A DNA stretch of 42,500 nucleotides, taken from positions 507,083 to 549,582 of the forward strand of contig CAJNDS010002165.1 of the NCBI GenBank assembly GCA_905221605.1, written 5' to 3'. The stretch comes from Symbiodinium natans. Lineage: Eukaryota > Sar > Dinophyceae > Suessiales > Symbiodiniaceae. The notes under the pieces are model-generated. The model ran no database searches, had not been told where the DNA came from, and saw only the letters and a list, made by a program, of their open reading frames with translations. Of this stretch, positions 21,036 to 30,900 are shown piece by piece. The position numbers and the translations under genes are program-made. Each line of letters opens with the position of its first letter. Positions within the stretch are counted from its first letter, which is position 1.

Positions 21036-24000
21036 GGTTCAGGGTTGAGGGTTGAGGCGTTGAGGGTTTAGGGTTTAGGGTTTAGGGTTTAGGGTTTGGG
21101 GTTAAGAAAACCCAACCTCCCGGAACCCCCTAAAGCCCGTAAAGCCCGGCAAAGCCCGTACGACCCTACGCACAACCCCACAAGTTTGGGGCTTGGGGGC
21201 TAGGTTTAGGCTTGGGTTCAGGGTCGGGCCTCATGACTGCTGGGGTGGACGGGTCGGGGGGGGGGGTTAGAAAATTGAGTATCCATGGGCTGCATGAGCT
21301 ACCAGGGTTATGAGTTGTGAAGGGAATGGGCTCCACAAACCCTAAAACACTCAACCCTAAACCCTATACCCTAAACACGAAACACTAAAAACCAAACCCT
21401 CAACCCTGAACCCTAAACCCTAAACCCTAAACCCGAAACCCTAAACCCTTTAGCAACTGGTTATGGCCAGCGTCGCAGCCGAAGTTGTGCACCTGGCAAC
21501 AGGGTGGGGGGAGGTGGGGGCCTGGCCCCCAAGTTGTAACCCTCGGGTTAGACTTTAGGGTTTAGAGTTTAGGGTTTAGGGTTTAGGGTTTAGGGTTTAG
21601 GGTTTAGGGATAGGGTCGGTGGAAAGGGGGAGGGTGTAAAGCAACCCCAGTGCCCCCCTTAGACCCGAAACCCTAAACCCGAATCTTACCTCGGAGGGGG
21701 AGCCCAGGCTTGGAACCCGGAAAACAAAAAGTGCGGAAGCGGCACCCTGAAACCGTGTTCTACAGGAGCCTCTAAAGCCTAACCCAAACCCTTGAGGTTT
21801 AGAGTTTAGGGCTCAGGGTTTGGGGTTTAGGGTTTAGGGTGTAGGGTTTAGGCTGAACCTCCTCTTCCCGCCTCGCCCCGACGCCAGTGAATGCGCAAGC
21901 TGTCCTTGAGAGGGTCTGTCTTGGCTTGAATTTTCCAGGCGGGCCTAGCCTCCCTGCACCCCGAAACTCTCCAACGCGAGAACACAGCAGTTTAGAGGTT
22001 AGGGTTGGGGTTTAGGGTTCAGGGAGCTGGGTTTGGGCTTTAGGGTTTAGGGTTTAGGGAGCTGGGTTTAGTCTTTAGGGCTCTGGGTTTAGGGTTTAGG
22101 GTTTAGGGTTTAGGGTTTAGGGAACGATCGGACGCTCGAAGCGCCAAAACTTGCAGGGAACTTCAGCACCAAAAGAACGGCCCACAAGCACCAGACCGAA
22201 CCGACAAGGTTTTGGGCTCCTAGAAGATAAAAAAGTGCAGATCAAAAATATGAAACAGAAGAAAAGCACAAAGAAGATATGGAAAATGGAAAATAAAAGA
22301 CAAAGAACCTCTTTCATGTTGGCTTGTAAATATAGTGTCCTCCACCAAGCCATTCTGTTAAAGATGGAAATGGAGATCATAGATTTGTAACTACTGTAAC
22401 TCCTCATAAACTCATTAAAGGGGGCTCCAAGTCTCTACTCGACACAAAGCTCCCCACCCTTGGTAGGTGTCAGGCTTCTGGGACCCTAAACCATACACAC
22501 CCTGTGTTATAAAATCCAGTGGCCTCTTCATCTGTGACCCTTCTGCCATAATATAGCCCCCAGATTCCCTCATAAGAACCCCGAATATCTGCCCTGTAAC
22601 ACAGAAGCCCTACTTAGTACTTAAAAGAGACCATCAAGCCAAATAAACCCTATGCTAAAAACAGTTTCAGTCGGGCTTCCACAGCCCAGCCAGTCCAGGC
22701 ACTCACGCAAAGCAGCGTGCCTACGAAAGCGATCTCAGGGATAGAGGGCTTAAGGTTGGGATGTTCCAACCCTAAACCCTAAACCCTAAACCCTAAACCC
22801 TAAACCCTAAACCCTAAACCCTAAACCCTAAACCCCCCCTTATTGTCATCCCGTAGTCAGGACTGCTAGGCGTAAGGTTAAGAAGCTCAATCTGTCATGA
22901 AGGTCTACATATGCACTGGCCAAGCCATCTGGGCCCCCCCCACCCCCATATCTCTGAACTCCCAACCCCAAACCCGAAGTCACTAAGCCCCAGCCCAGCG
23001 CCGCACCTGCGGCGGGCACCTCGCCGGGCGTCCCGGGCGCAGGGCAGGGGGCATCGGGCGAGTCCTCATCGGCCTGCACGTGGGAGGGTGGGGCTTCAAA
23101 CCTGCCCTGAACCCTCAAGTAGGACCTTCTTCGAGCTTAGGGTGCGAGGCCCTAAACCCTAAACCCTAATCAGGGTTTTGGTCGGCGATAGCGCATATTT
23201 CTGTGAAGGTGGGGATGCTTGGATTCGGGTTTTCGGGCTTCTGGGATAACCCCTCTAAAATCCCCAAGCGTATCACCATAGAATAGACCCTTCAAGCCCT
23301 AGCACGGTAGCTAAACATAGGAACTACAGAAACCACAAACTCCCGAACCCATCATCCAAACATTGCACGAGCCCCAAGCCCTCAACCCTAAACCCCAAAC
23401 CCCAAACCGTAAACCCTAAACCTTAGAACCGAAAGACTGCGCTAGTTTCAAAGCCCTAAACCCCAAACCCCAAACCCTAAACCCTAAACCCTAAACCCTG
23501 AACCCTCAACCTAGGTTTGTTGCATCCACCTCCTCCAGCACCAGGGATATGTCGGGAACGTGCCCCTGGCCTCCGAAGCTCGGGTTTGGGGTTTAGGGTT
23601 TAGGGTTTCGGGTTTAGGGTTTAGGGTTTAGGGTTTAGGGTTTAGGGTTTAGGGTTTAGGGTTTAGGGTTTAGGGTTTAGGGTTTAGGGTTTAGGGTTTA
23701 GGGTTTAGGGTTTAGGGTTTAGGGTTTAGGGTTTAGGGTCTGGGGTTTTGGGGTTTTGGGGTTTTGGGCTTGGGGCCTAGGGGTTATAGGGATTATAGGG
23801 GTTAAGGGTTCATAGTGCTTTGTTCAGGTCAGGACCTCCTGCGCAATGAATATGTTGTTGCGTGCATTCGTTTTACTCACTCCCTTGTGTTAAAGTTGAG
23901 CCCTCTTCACCTTTGTCCTAATACCCTTCACGAAGATACCGCTCAAAGGGCCAGGAAACCAGCTCACGGGCACATCTCTACTAGCAGAAACCGCCTGGTG

Positions 24001-24428
24001 AATTAGGTCGATCAATTTTGGTTGGTTCACAGAGTCCATTCACCTCCAGCACCATGAACAGCAGTGTGTTCGCAAGCCTCAATGGCCCCCCCAAGTGCAA
24101 CAGAGCAACAAGCGCCCCCCAAAACCCCGATCCCACACATGGCTTAGACTCGACGGCCAAGACCTCCCCAAGGTTTTGCAGTGCCAACCTCCTCAGTCCC
24201 ATGCTAAACGGGTTTAGGGTTGAGGGTGTGTGGTTGTTCTAAAGTTTAGGGGTTGTTGGGGGGGGTAAGATTTGAGGGTCCCGTTCGCCTTGTAGCCAGG
24301 CATGCTGCAGGCACTCCGCATGGTTCATCCTGGCACATCGAGGGGCTGCACGTGCCGAAGTCCGTGCCGTGCGCCAGAGGAGAAAACAAAACAACGAAGG
24401 CTGAACTCAAGATGAGCTTCAGGCTCAA
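13540..24428 (-). CDS. Gene L: multi-exon secreted or membrane protein, unknown family
   Basis: Starts with a signal-peptide exon (to 24289) and continues through at least 18 exons: 24044-24191, 23511-23565, 23007-23101, 22155-22219, 21872-21949, 21472-21492, 20794-20862, 20189-20263, 19790-19927, 19155-19214, 18494-18518, 17780-17848, 17117-17208, 16317-16387, 15995-16094, 15685-15762, 15512-15591. Junction phases agree throughout except between 23511 and 23101, where an exon is missing or misplaced. Two hydrophobic stretches (VGSGFWGALVALLHLGG; SVWCLWAVLLVLKF) suggest membrane segments after the signal peptide. I recognise no family. Candidate 3' exons: 14512-14543, 14130-14176, about 13.75 kb, about 13.55 kb. 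Confidence 0.6.
14130..14176 (-). CDS. Possible gene L 3' exon, AVAAVGGRVGSAVDE
   Basis: Acceptor GGCTCAG|G, donor GACGAG|GCCCGA; in phase with the preceding candidate. An RG-rich reading also stays open. Confidence 0.4.
14512..14543 (-). CDS. Possible gene L 3' exon, TRGPALTCPQ
   Basis: 32 nt between GTCTTAG| and CAAG|GCCTGAG, in phase with the 15512-15591 exon. Confidence 0.35.
14563..14760 (+). repeat. TTTAGGG array
   Basis: Two blocks separated by a T-run; about 25 units. Confidence 0.95.
15215..15340. other. AT-rich patch beside gene L exon
   Basis: Unusually AT-rich for this region (ATATAAAATATAAAAC-like words). On the minus strand it follows the exon and could be intron or the end of a truncated transcript. 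No gene seen. Confidence 0.3.
15358..15514. mobile_element. Foldback (MITE-like) element between 25-bp direct repeats
   Basis: Identical 25-bp copies ACAAGTCATCAGCTCATCGT+ACCCA lie at 15358-15382 and 15490-15514. Between them two arms (15378-15423 and 15443-15488) are inverted repeats of 46 bp with about four mismatches; the outer 25 bp are perfect. The spacer is 19 bp. Total duplication plus element is 132 bp, a multiple of three. It sits at the end of a gene L exon. A 25-bp target duplication is unusually long for a MITE. Confidence 0.8.
15512..15591 (-). CDS. Gene L exon, GCGTSVMLSASFLAKLQTML
   Basis: The acceptor is the telomere-like repeat itself: TTTAG|GGCTGC. Coding continues to GPRQWR, with donor CGTGG|GTACGA, or further into the foldback element at 15378-15488. 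Removing that element plus one flanking direct repeat leaves an open frame (RVEDGSQTAQLPF) beyond it. Confidence 0.6.
15685..15762 (-). CDS. Gene L exon, AHGQSELARKKVDENNVNHF
   Basis: Acceptor TTCAAG|G, strong donor AAGAAG|GTAAGG; 26 codons ending LIGKKK. Confidence 0.7.
15995..16094 (-). CDS. Gene L exon, PGCWDTLHRKLHIILDSFPR
   Basis: Acceptor CCACAG|T, donor GCT|GTGAGA; 33 codons plus one base, ending LTLAMISA. Joins the next exon in phase 0. Confidence 0.65.
16317..16387 (-). CDS. Gene L exon, CASSDIDPSASWEMARRQAL
   Basis: Acceptor ACTCGAG|T, strong donor GCCC|GTGAGA; 71 nt in phase with both neighbours. Confidence 0.55.
17117..17208 (-). CDS. Gene L exon, SPCKSLTSNFPHVGLVPPNG
   Basis: Acceptor CTGGAAG|A, donor TGCAAG|GTGAATC; the in-phase frame continues WGMRQRVPCK. 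Another frame (VAMQVINIKLPSCGACSSKW) is also open, so phase decides here. Confidence 0.5.
17780..17848 (-). CDS. Gene L exon, DDAMTRSRFIAPADCQSLAK
   Basis: Acceptor CAGCAG|G, donor TGGG|GTTTAG (donor GT inside the telomere-like array); 69 nt. Confidence 0.7.
18044..18120. mobile_element. Palindromic element, copy E (left arm lost)
   Basis: Centre TAGGGATTGTAGTACCCCCT and right arm GGACTGTTAGTATCAGGGGG then AACATCCC. Confidence 0.7.
18316..18399. mobile_element. Palindromic element, copy F
   Basis: TTGGGATGGTCCCCCCTATA to GGACTGCTAGTAAAAGGGGG then TACATCCC, directly followed by a CCCTAAA array. Confidence 0.72.
18494..18518 (-). CDS. Gene L microexon, ECNVLAFQ
   Basis: Acceptor CCAAG|G, donor CCAAG|GCCGAAC; 25 nt. 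The carried G plus GC of the next exon completes a Gly codon. Confidence 0.6.
18686..18750 (+). repeat. TTGGGGC variant array
   Basis: About eight 7-base GGGGCTT units growing out of a TTTAGGG array; similar units recur at 42365-42395. Confidence 0.85.
19155..19214 (-). CDS. Gene L exon, DRNQYLGNSLVFFTSVPWRL
   Basis: Acceptor CACCAG|G, donor CTA|GCGCCT; 20 codons, phase 0. Confidence 0.7.
19391..19530. repeat. Dispersed repeat family 2, copy 1
   Basis: Shares CCCGTTAAAGAAGGTAAGGG ACCATATT-type core (19475-19526) with copies near 41596-41646 and 39845-39899. Confidence 0.6.
19790..19927 (-). CDS. Gene L exon, EVDQTKVNNIFRLQNIIVHE
   Basis: Acceptor GGCCAG|G, donor CGCCAT|GTGATC, 46 codons ending AAQGITSHNRH. 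Longest exon of gene L with clear coding character. Confidence 0.65.
20073..20190 (-). repeat. CCCTAAA array
   Basis: About 16 perfect units; its last unit supplies a splice donor on the minus strand. Confidence 0.95.
20189..20263 (-). CDS. Gene L exon with short internal repeat
   Basis: Acceptor GCCCAG|G; reads DDRCCRARDAFSRDAFSGGT then FRVGW, with RDAFS twice from an 18-bp duplication. Donor TGG|GTTTAG. A second frame (ETRSAETRSAEERSELGG) is also open. Confidence 0.5.
20794..20862 (-). CDS. Gene L exon, EGGYLRQTHHVEPYEPRGL
   Basis: Acceptor ACCCAG|G, 23 codons ending RLCG; donor TGT GGT|GTTTAG uses telomere-repeat sequence. Confidence 0.7.
20936..21062 (+). repeat. TTGAGGG variant array
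   Basis: About 17 copies of GGTTGAG replacing TTTAGGG, flanked by normal units. Confidence 0.9.
21472..21492 (-). CDS. Gene L microexon, VHNFGCD
   Basis: Acceptor TTGCCAG|G. The GC donor after GAC keeps phase 0; a longer version to 21447 (VHNFGCDAGHNQLLK, donor from a telomere repeat) breaks phase. Confidence 0.45.
21872..21949 (-). CDS. Gene L exon, ARPAWKIQAKTDPLKDSLRI
   Basis: Acceptor AGGGAG|G, donor GGCGAG|GCGGGA, 26 codons in phase 0. Confidence 0.65.
22155..22219 (-). CDS. Gene L exon: transmembrane segment
   Basis: A T-rich tract ending TTCTAG|G precedes 65 nt reading AQNLVGSVWCLWAVLLVLKF in phase with the linker exon; donor CCCT|GCAAGT. Hydrophobic enough to span a membrane. Confidence 0.55.
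22755..22885. mobile_element. Palindromic element, copy G, split by a CCCTAAA array
   Basis: Left end TTGGGATGTTCC, then CCCTAAA repeats (22768-22836), then CCCCCTTATTGTCATCCCGT and a diverged right arm. Confidence 0.6.
23007..23101 (-). CDS. Gene L exon: acidic/Pro-rich linker
   Basis: Acceptor AGGGCAG|G, donor GCCGCAG|GTGCGG; reads FEAPPSHVQADEDSPDAPCP and continues APGTPGEVPAA. Strong GC third-position bias. Confidence 0.6.
23511..23565 (-). CDS. Gene L exon, GHVPDISLVLEEVDATNL
   Basis: Acceptor GCCAG|G, donor CTAG|GTTGAGG, where the GT comes from the start of a telomere-like array. Resembles the LLFMVLEVNG end of the previous exon. Confidence 0.55.
23586..23742 (+). repeat. TTTAGGG array
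   Basis: About 22 units, nearly perfect. Confidence 0.95.
24044..24191 (-). CDS. Gene L exon 2: hydrophobic segment
   Basis: Acceptor ACTGAG|G, donor CTGGAG|GTGAATG; 148 nt. RLALQNLGEVLAVESKPC is followed by VGSGFWGALVALLHLGGPL and LLFMVLE. Phase fits exon 1. Confidence 0.55.
24289..24428 (-). CDS. Gene L exon 1: signal peptide
   Basis: Reads LSLKLILSSAFVVLFSPLAH then GTDFGTCSPSMCQDEPC; a classical signal peptide followed by a Cys-rich start. No in-frame ATG exists: the nearby ATG (24431-24433) is one base out of frame and a TGA (24435-24437) precedes. This fits a one-base error or mutation. Donor ACAAG|GCGAACG (GC). Confidence 0.55.
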
Positions 24429-24671
24429 CTCATCTCAATTGCCCAAGACGCCCTTCAGGCCCATTGAGAATGCTATAGAATTGATTCCTGAGGAGACCAC
24501 ACAAGTTCATCCTATAGTAGGCTCCCTAAGACTAGGGTCCCTTCTTGGGGGGGGGGGGGGGGGGGGGGGGAACCTGCCATTATACTGGCCCTTATGTGCC
24601 GGGGGCCCAGACCCTGTGGGGCCACTTTGAAGGCTTTTGCTCTCTACCCTAAACCTTAAACCCAAGGTGAC

Positions 24672-24738
24672 CTCGAAGCACTGAAAGCAACATCCCATCG
24701 AAACCCAAAAGCCTTGAACAAAAACTTGGAACACTCAA
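24672..24738 (-). CDS. Possible exon after the kinase domain
   Basis: A pyrimidine-rich tract ending TTCTCTGCAG precedes 67 nt reading ECSKFLFKAFGFRWDVAFS, with donor CGAG|GTCACC. It does not join K13 in phase, so it may belong elsewhere or the junction differs. Confidence 0.35.
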
Positions 24739-24855
24739 CTGCAGAGAAGAACACACACACACACACACTCACACAAACACACACGAGCCTATGACTACAA
24801 TACGGCCCTCTCCCCTCCCTACGAGTAATAAAAGCCATCCCTAAACCCCGCAGGC

Positions 24856-24922
24856 CTCGCGTTCGGATCCTTCTCAAGGAGCCGCCGCGACATGTCCTTG
24901 CCCTCGGGGGAGACGCACTCCT
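24856..24922 (-). CDS. Kinase exon K13: subdomains X-XI
   Basis: A 67-nt exon with ECVSPEGKDMSRRLLEKD then PNA plus AG; acceptor CACTGCAG|A, donor GCGAG|GCCTGC. The Arg opened by AG corresponds to the invariant subdomain XI arginine. The last kinase exon (usually ending in HPW) was not found. Confidence 0.85.
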
Positions 24923-27900
24923 CTGCAGTGGAGCTGGGAGGTTGGTGATTCTTAGGGGTTCGGGTTTAGGGCTTAGGGTTTAGGGTTTAGGGTTTGGGGT
25001 TTAGGGTTGTTGATGAATCCTGCGCTGTAAAGCCTAAACCCTCCCCCCCCCCAACCCTAAACCCTCAACCCTCAACCCTAAACCCGAAACCCTAAACCCC
25101 CCGCCATTGCCAAAAGAAAAAGACACGGCGACCTACCAGGTGCAGCCTCAGTGGCCCACGAGTAGCTGTCCACCAGGGCATCCGGATCCGACGCGTGCGG
25201 GTCAAAAGGGAAATTCCTGGGGGTTGAGGGCTTGGGGTTGAGAGCTTCGAGCTTGGGTTCGGGGTTTAGGGTTTAGGGTTTAGGGTTTAGGTTTAGGGTT
25301 TAGGGTTTAGGGTATAGGGTTTAGGGTTCAGGCGTGCCAAACGGAAGCGCGCTTTGGGAGCGCGCGGTAGTCTGCAGACCTACCCACCCCAAGACCGCCC
25401 ACTTACAACTCTCAAGGAGTTAAGACCTTTTACTTTTTTACAAAGCATCGCATTTGGGGACCTCCAAAAGGTGCGTGGACCAGGCACAAAGCTGAGCAGA
25501 CGGAAAGGCCGCAGGGTCAGCGAAGACAGCTTGGGTTGGCGCGAAGGGGCTATGCCTGACCTGACCGGCCGTGGCCCTGGCCCTGGACGCGTGGCCCTGG
25601 ACGCCTGGCCCTGGCCCTGGCCCTGCACCCTGTCACCTTACCTCGCTGTCCACTCGCTTCGGTGCCTCCCTGGCTTTAGCCCCTTTGCGCCAACCAAGCC
25701 TCGCTGCCTTTGTCTGTTCCTGGCCCACGCCAGACCGAACATTTTTGGCCAGAGCCTTGCCTGCCCCAACAAAACGGCCCCAGCGGTAGGGGGTCAGGGA
25801 CCCAGATGGTGGGGCCCCCAATGCAGGACCCAACAATGTGCGCGGACAAGGGTACAGTGACAACTGCTGACTGGGCCTGTGCCTGGAGGGTGCCAGCTCG
25901 GTCGCCTGCCTGGGCTCCCTCGCAGGGTCTCAGTGAGCGCTCGACCAGCGCCCGCTTACCCCAAAAGACATGGCGGGCGGGTTTAGGGTTTACGTTTAGG
26001 GTTAGGGTTTATGTTTGGGGTCTGCAGCAACCTTCTTTTCGCCCTGACGCAATTGAGGCTACTAGTACAGGGCTGTTCCTGCAACACAACCCACCCCAAC
26101 CACCAGGTCTACAGTTTTTTGCCCAAGGTTTAAGGCTTAAGATTTAAGGTTTAGGGTGTAAGGTTAAGGGTCTAAGTACGCTCAGGACTTCAGTCAGGGC
26201 ATCTAGGCTAAAGCGGGGGCCGGGGGCTTCGGGTGCAGAATTCGGGAATTCTGGTTGAGGGCTTCCTGTGGTTGCTCGGACATCTCAGTTAGCAGAAACC
26301 TCCAACCCTCAGCGCCAAACACTAAGCCCTAAACCCCGTAAACCCCCAATCCCTCAACCCAAAGCCGGGTCCAGAACCCTAAATCTCGGAAAAAAACACC
26401 GAAGAGCATCTGCAACAACGAGAGGCTAAGACCCGCAGTCCCAAGACCGAAACTAAGACCTAGGGCTTAGGTTCAAGGTCCCTCAACCCTGCTTCCAATA
26501 TGTCTGCCTTATCAACCCGAAACCCTAAACCCTAACCCCTAAACCCTCAAACCCTACACCATAATCCCCAAACCCTAAGCCCTAAACCCTAAACCCTAAA
26601 CCCTAAGCCCTAAACCTAAACCCTAAACCCTAACCTAAACCCTAAACCCTAAACCCTAAACCCTAAACCCTAAACCCTAAACCCTGAACCCTAAACCCTA
26701 AACCGAAACCCCTATATTTCACCCTGAACCCTGCGCAAGCGGCCCGCAGAGCATGACGTAGAGAATCACGCCCAAGCTGAAGAAGTCCTCAACTTCGGTG
26801 AAGTGACAGGGAGTTTTTGGGGTAGGCCCTAGACCCCTAAACTCTAAACTCTGGGTTGGCCCTAAACCCTAAACCCTAAACCCTAAACCCCCCAAACACA
26901 GGAACCGGAGCCTGCACTCATCCACCATTGCATTCTGGAGGCGATCCGCGTGTCATAGTCGTTCTGCAGCACCTTGCCCCGAAGTCATGAAGTGTGGGGC
27001 TTAGTGGCCTTGGGTTTAGGGTTGAGGGTTTAGGGTTTAGGGGTTTAGGGGTTTAGGGGTTTAGGGGTTTAGGGGTTTAGGGGTTTAGGGGTTTAGGGGT
27101 TTAGGGGTTTAGGGGTTTAGGGGTTTAGGGGTTTAGGGGTTTGGGGGTTTAGAGGTTTAGGGGTTTAGTGGTTTAGGGGTTTACGGGTTTAGGGTTTCCG
27201 GGTTTAGGCTCCTTGGGTTCAGGGTCCTTTGGGGCCCTTGGGTTTAGGGTTTAGGGTTTAGGGTTTAGGGTTTAGGGTTTAGGGTTTAGGGTTTAGGGAT
27301 TAGGGATTAGGGATTTTGGGGCTTGGGTGCTTTGGAGCTCAAACTGCCTCGTTTCAGATTCGCGTGGTTCACACGGCCTCAAGTTTTGAGGAATGTAGGG
27401 CTGGTGCACCCAGGCACAGGCAAAACAGAACAATGTCTGGAATCAGGGGTTAAAGGTGTAAGGGTCACCAAGAAGCATGAAAAAGGAGAATCAACATTCA
27501 AAAAGGCGTAACCGTGAGCATGAGCCAGAGACGTACAATGAGTCATCGACATATAGAACCGCTCGAGGCAGCATAAGAACATGACACAAGAACTTTCGCT
27601 TCCGGGGCGATTCTGGTTCAAGAAACCCCTAAACCCTAAACTCTAAACCCCAAATCCTAAACCCTAAACCCCAAATCCTAAACCCTAAACCCTAAGCCCT
27701 AAGCCCTGGGCCCTAAGCCCTAGGCCCTAAGCCCTGAGCCCTAAGCCCTAAACCCTAAGCCCCAAGCCCCAAACCCTAAGCCCTAAGCCCTAAGCCCTAG
27801 GCCCTAAGCCCTAAACCCTAAACCCTAGGCCCTAAACCCTAAACCCTAAACCCTCAGCCCTAAGCCCTAGGACCTAAACCAACACCCACAAGAAGGGGAA

Positions 27901-30900
27901 GGAGCAAAAGGGCTCGCGCCTCCGGAGCGAAGTAGTGCGGCGTGCCCACGGGCGTGAGGCTCTCGCCGTCGATGTCCTTTGGCTCCAGGTTCACTTCGCG
28001 GGCTTGGGTTTAGGGTGTAGGGTGTAGGGTTGTAGGGTTTAGGGTTTAGGGTTTAGGGTTTAGGGTTTTAGGGTTTAGGGTTTAGGGTTTAGGGTTTAGG
28101 GTTTAGGGTTTAGGGTTTAGGCTTTAGGCTTTAGGCTTTAGGGCTTAGGGGTTAGGGTTTAGGGTTTAGGGTGTAGGGTTTAGGGTTTAGGGTTTAGGGT
28201 TTAGGGTTTAGGGCTTACAGCATCTCGAATCCCAAAAAGTACCCACCCACCCAAAAGACTCCATACCATCCTAAACACTCGGCCCTGACCCTAGGCCCTG
28301 AACCTTAAACCCCAGGCTCGGAACCCCTAGCCTTGAACCCCAAACCCTAGGCCCTGAGCGCTGAACACTAGGACCTGAACGCTAAACCCTCGTCCCCTAA
28401 ATGCGCCGCCCAATTTCTTAAACCTTGCCCCAATGCTTTTATGACCTTGCCCGAACGTTTGACCTTGCCCAATGCTTTTATGACCTTGCACAATGTTTTT
28501 TTTCTGACCTTGCCCGAACTTTGTTTGAAGGGCGAGAGAAAGAGAGAAGATAAAGGCGAAACACGATGGCATATTGCAACGCGCTCAAACTTCGTGATTT
28601 CTGTGGAAAGCGACGCCGGATCTGCTCTTAGTTCTTTTCAGTTGATAGCATTGCTTTCAGTTGTCACCTCTGGCGACGCGGCTTGCCGCAGCTCCAGTCA
28701 GCCGCGTTCATATGGGACGTGTCGTCGCCGTGCATGGGTTCAGGGTGTAGGCTTTAGGGTTTTGGGTCTAGGGTTTACGGCTCTGAACTTTAAAGTTTGT
28801 ACCGCAGAATCTCCAAGAAGAACCTCTGCCTCACAGCAAGAGAACCCTAAACCCTCAACCCTTTTAAGCCCACAGCCTTAAACGCAAAATCCTAAGGGCT
28901 AAATTCCCTCAACCCTCAACCTGCAACCCTCAACCATCAACTCCTACACCCGAAACCCCTAAACCCTAAAACGCTTAAACCCTAACGCCCTAAACCCCTA
29001 AAGCCTTAAAACCTTAAAACCCTAAAACCCCAATGACGCCCTAAGGCCCTCAAGCCCTAAAGCAACATTTCCCTGAGGCTGCTGCCAACCACGTGGAAAG
29101 CCCGAAGTCAGTGACTTTGACATCGTACCTTGGGAGTCTTCGGGTGTCGGGTTTAGGATTTCGGTTTTAGGGCGTAGGGTTTAGGGGCTTTGGGGCTTTG
29201 GGGCTTGAGGGCTTAGTTTTTTTGGGTGTTTACGGCTTTCGGGGTTTAGGGTCCAAGGTTCAAGAGTTTAGGGCGCAGGAGCTGAGGGTTTCAGGTTTAG
29301 GGCTTAGCGTTTAGGGGCGGAGAATCTTGCGGTCGCTGTTGAAGGGCAGGTGGTGAAGGGGTCCTTTTGGCGGGGACTGCAGTTCTTGAAGTTCTTACTT
29401 TTTGTAGTTTGTAGGGTTTAGGGTGGTGCCAGAGAGCGGATCCCTCCCCCAAGCAGAAAGCAGGGCTAACGGCTTTCAGAGGCTTTCGAGGTCCTGGAAT
29501 TCGGACCATCCTAAACCCCGTAAACATCCCTAAGCCCTTAAGCCCACTAAATTTGGGTAGGGGTTAAGGTTTAGGGTTTGGGGTTTATATTTTTTTTGCG
29601 TGAGCGATCCGCCTGTCACTGGACGTAAAGAAAGAAGTGGAGCGGAGCGGAGTGGAGTGGAGGGGAGGGACGACAAGATCCGAAGATCTGGGCTAAGTTT
29701 GTGTGGAGCGCCGGGCCGGCACGACTAGTTTGAGGTGTGCGATTGGGCTCTACAGTAGCTCTGCTCAAACCATGGCTGTAGAAGTGTGCCAACTGCACCT
29801 TCCCGCCGGCGAGTGTGACTCAGTATGCCTGGCATCTGCATGCTTGCCACAGCAAAAGGCAACTTCATTCAACCTGCTTTTCATGTCCAGCGTGCCGTCG
29901 TGGCGAAGAATCTTGTTGGCATCATACGCCTGGCATCTTAATGTAAGGAGCTCTCCGAGGTTTTCAAGCCTCTGCTCCCCCCTACCCGCCTCAAGGTCAA
30001 TACCTGAGGCGCAAAATCCCTACATGAGCACAAGTATGCCTGGCGTCCGATTTTCTTGCCACCAGTGTAGACTTTGTATGAGTGGCCGCTCCAGGCCACC
30101 ACGATGTCGGGAACAAAGTCGTCGACCTCTCGGGCTGGCCAGGCTAGGCGCAGACCGATGTGTACCGGGAGCCAACTCACCTCGCAAATAGTAACCCTGA
30201 GCCTTACACCAATTCTTCCAAGTTTCAGTCAACCAACGTCAGCCAATAAAACCCCCAAGCCTCTTTCAGCGCAATGCTGAAGTCAGTCGTGGGCTGAGGA
30301 CATATATAATAGCCAGCAGGGTCCTTCCGAGATCTTGCCTTGTAACCTTTTCACTCTGTGCTTCGCCAGCCTCACTACCCCAGCGCATTTGCTAACGGGA
30401 GCAATCCTTCACACGGCGGTAGACATGCTGTTCTGCGTCTGGGAAAGCCTTGCGAGTTTCGCGGTCATGATTGCCGCGCACTGAAGCTTGCTCGGCACAT
30501 AGATCGGCGATTATCTACGCCGGCCTGGCTCAACGCGCCGTGGAGACGCTTAATCACCGAACCCCTCGGCAGGTAACATGCATTATGACACGCACATCAT
30601 GCAGCTCGAGCGGCCTGACCAAGGGTTCCTTTACCTTCAGAAATGCATCGCACGTGAGCGCCAGGGCCACGCAGGTCTACACACTGTCTACATCTTGCTG
30701 GAACATGCGTCCCATTCTGTCCTGCACCTCTTTGCTCATCATGCCCTTGCTTTGCCCTCCTTTGAAGCCACGGTTTTCCCACCTTTGTTCTGAGCGGCCC
30801 GCGACCTTAGCTTCAAACAGCGCCCACCCTCGCGGGCCGCCCTCTCCTGGCAGACTCACCTAGCTTCGTCCGACATTTAGGTGTATCTCTCGACCCCATA

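Noticed and set aside
25354-25860. 168-codon plus-strand ORF
   Set aside because: GC-rich with GGCCCTGG simple repeats, open in several frames, opposite to all supported genes.
29297-29527. Kinase catalytic-loop exon
   Set aside because: Expected near the DFG exon but no HRD-like motif; the real loop is at 37.4 and 36.2 kb.
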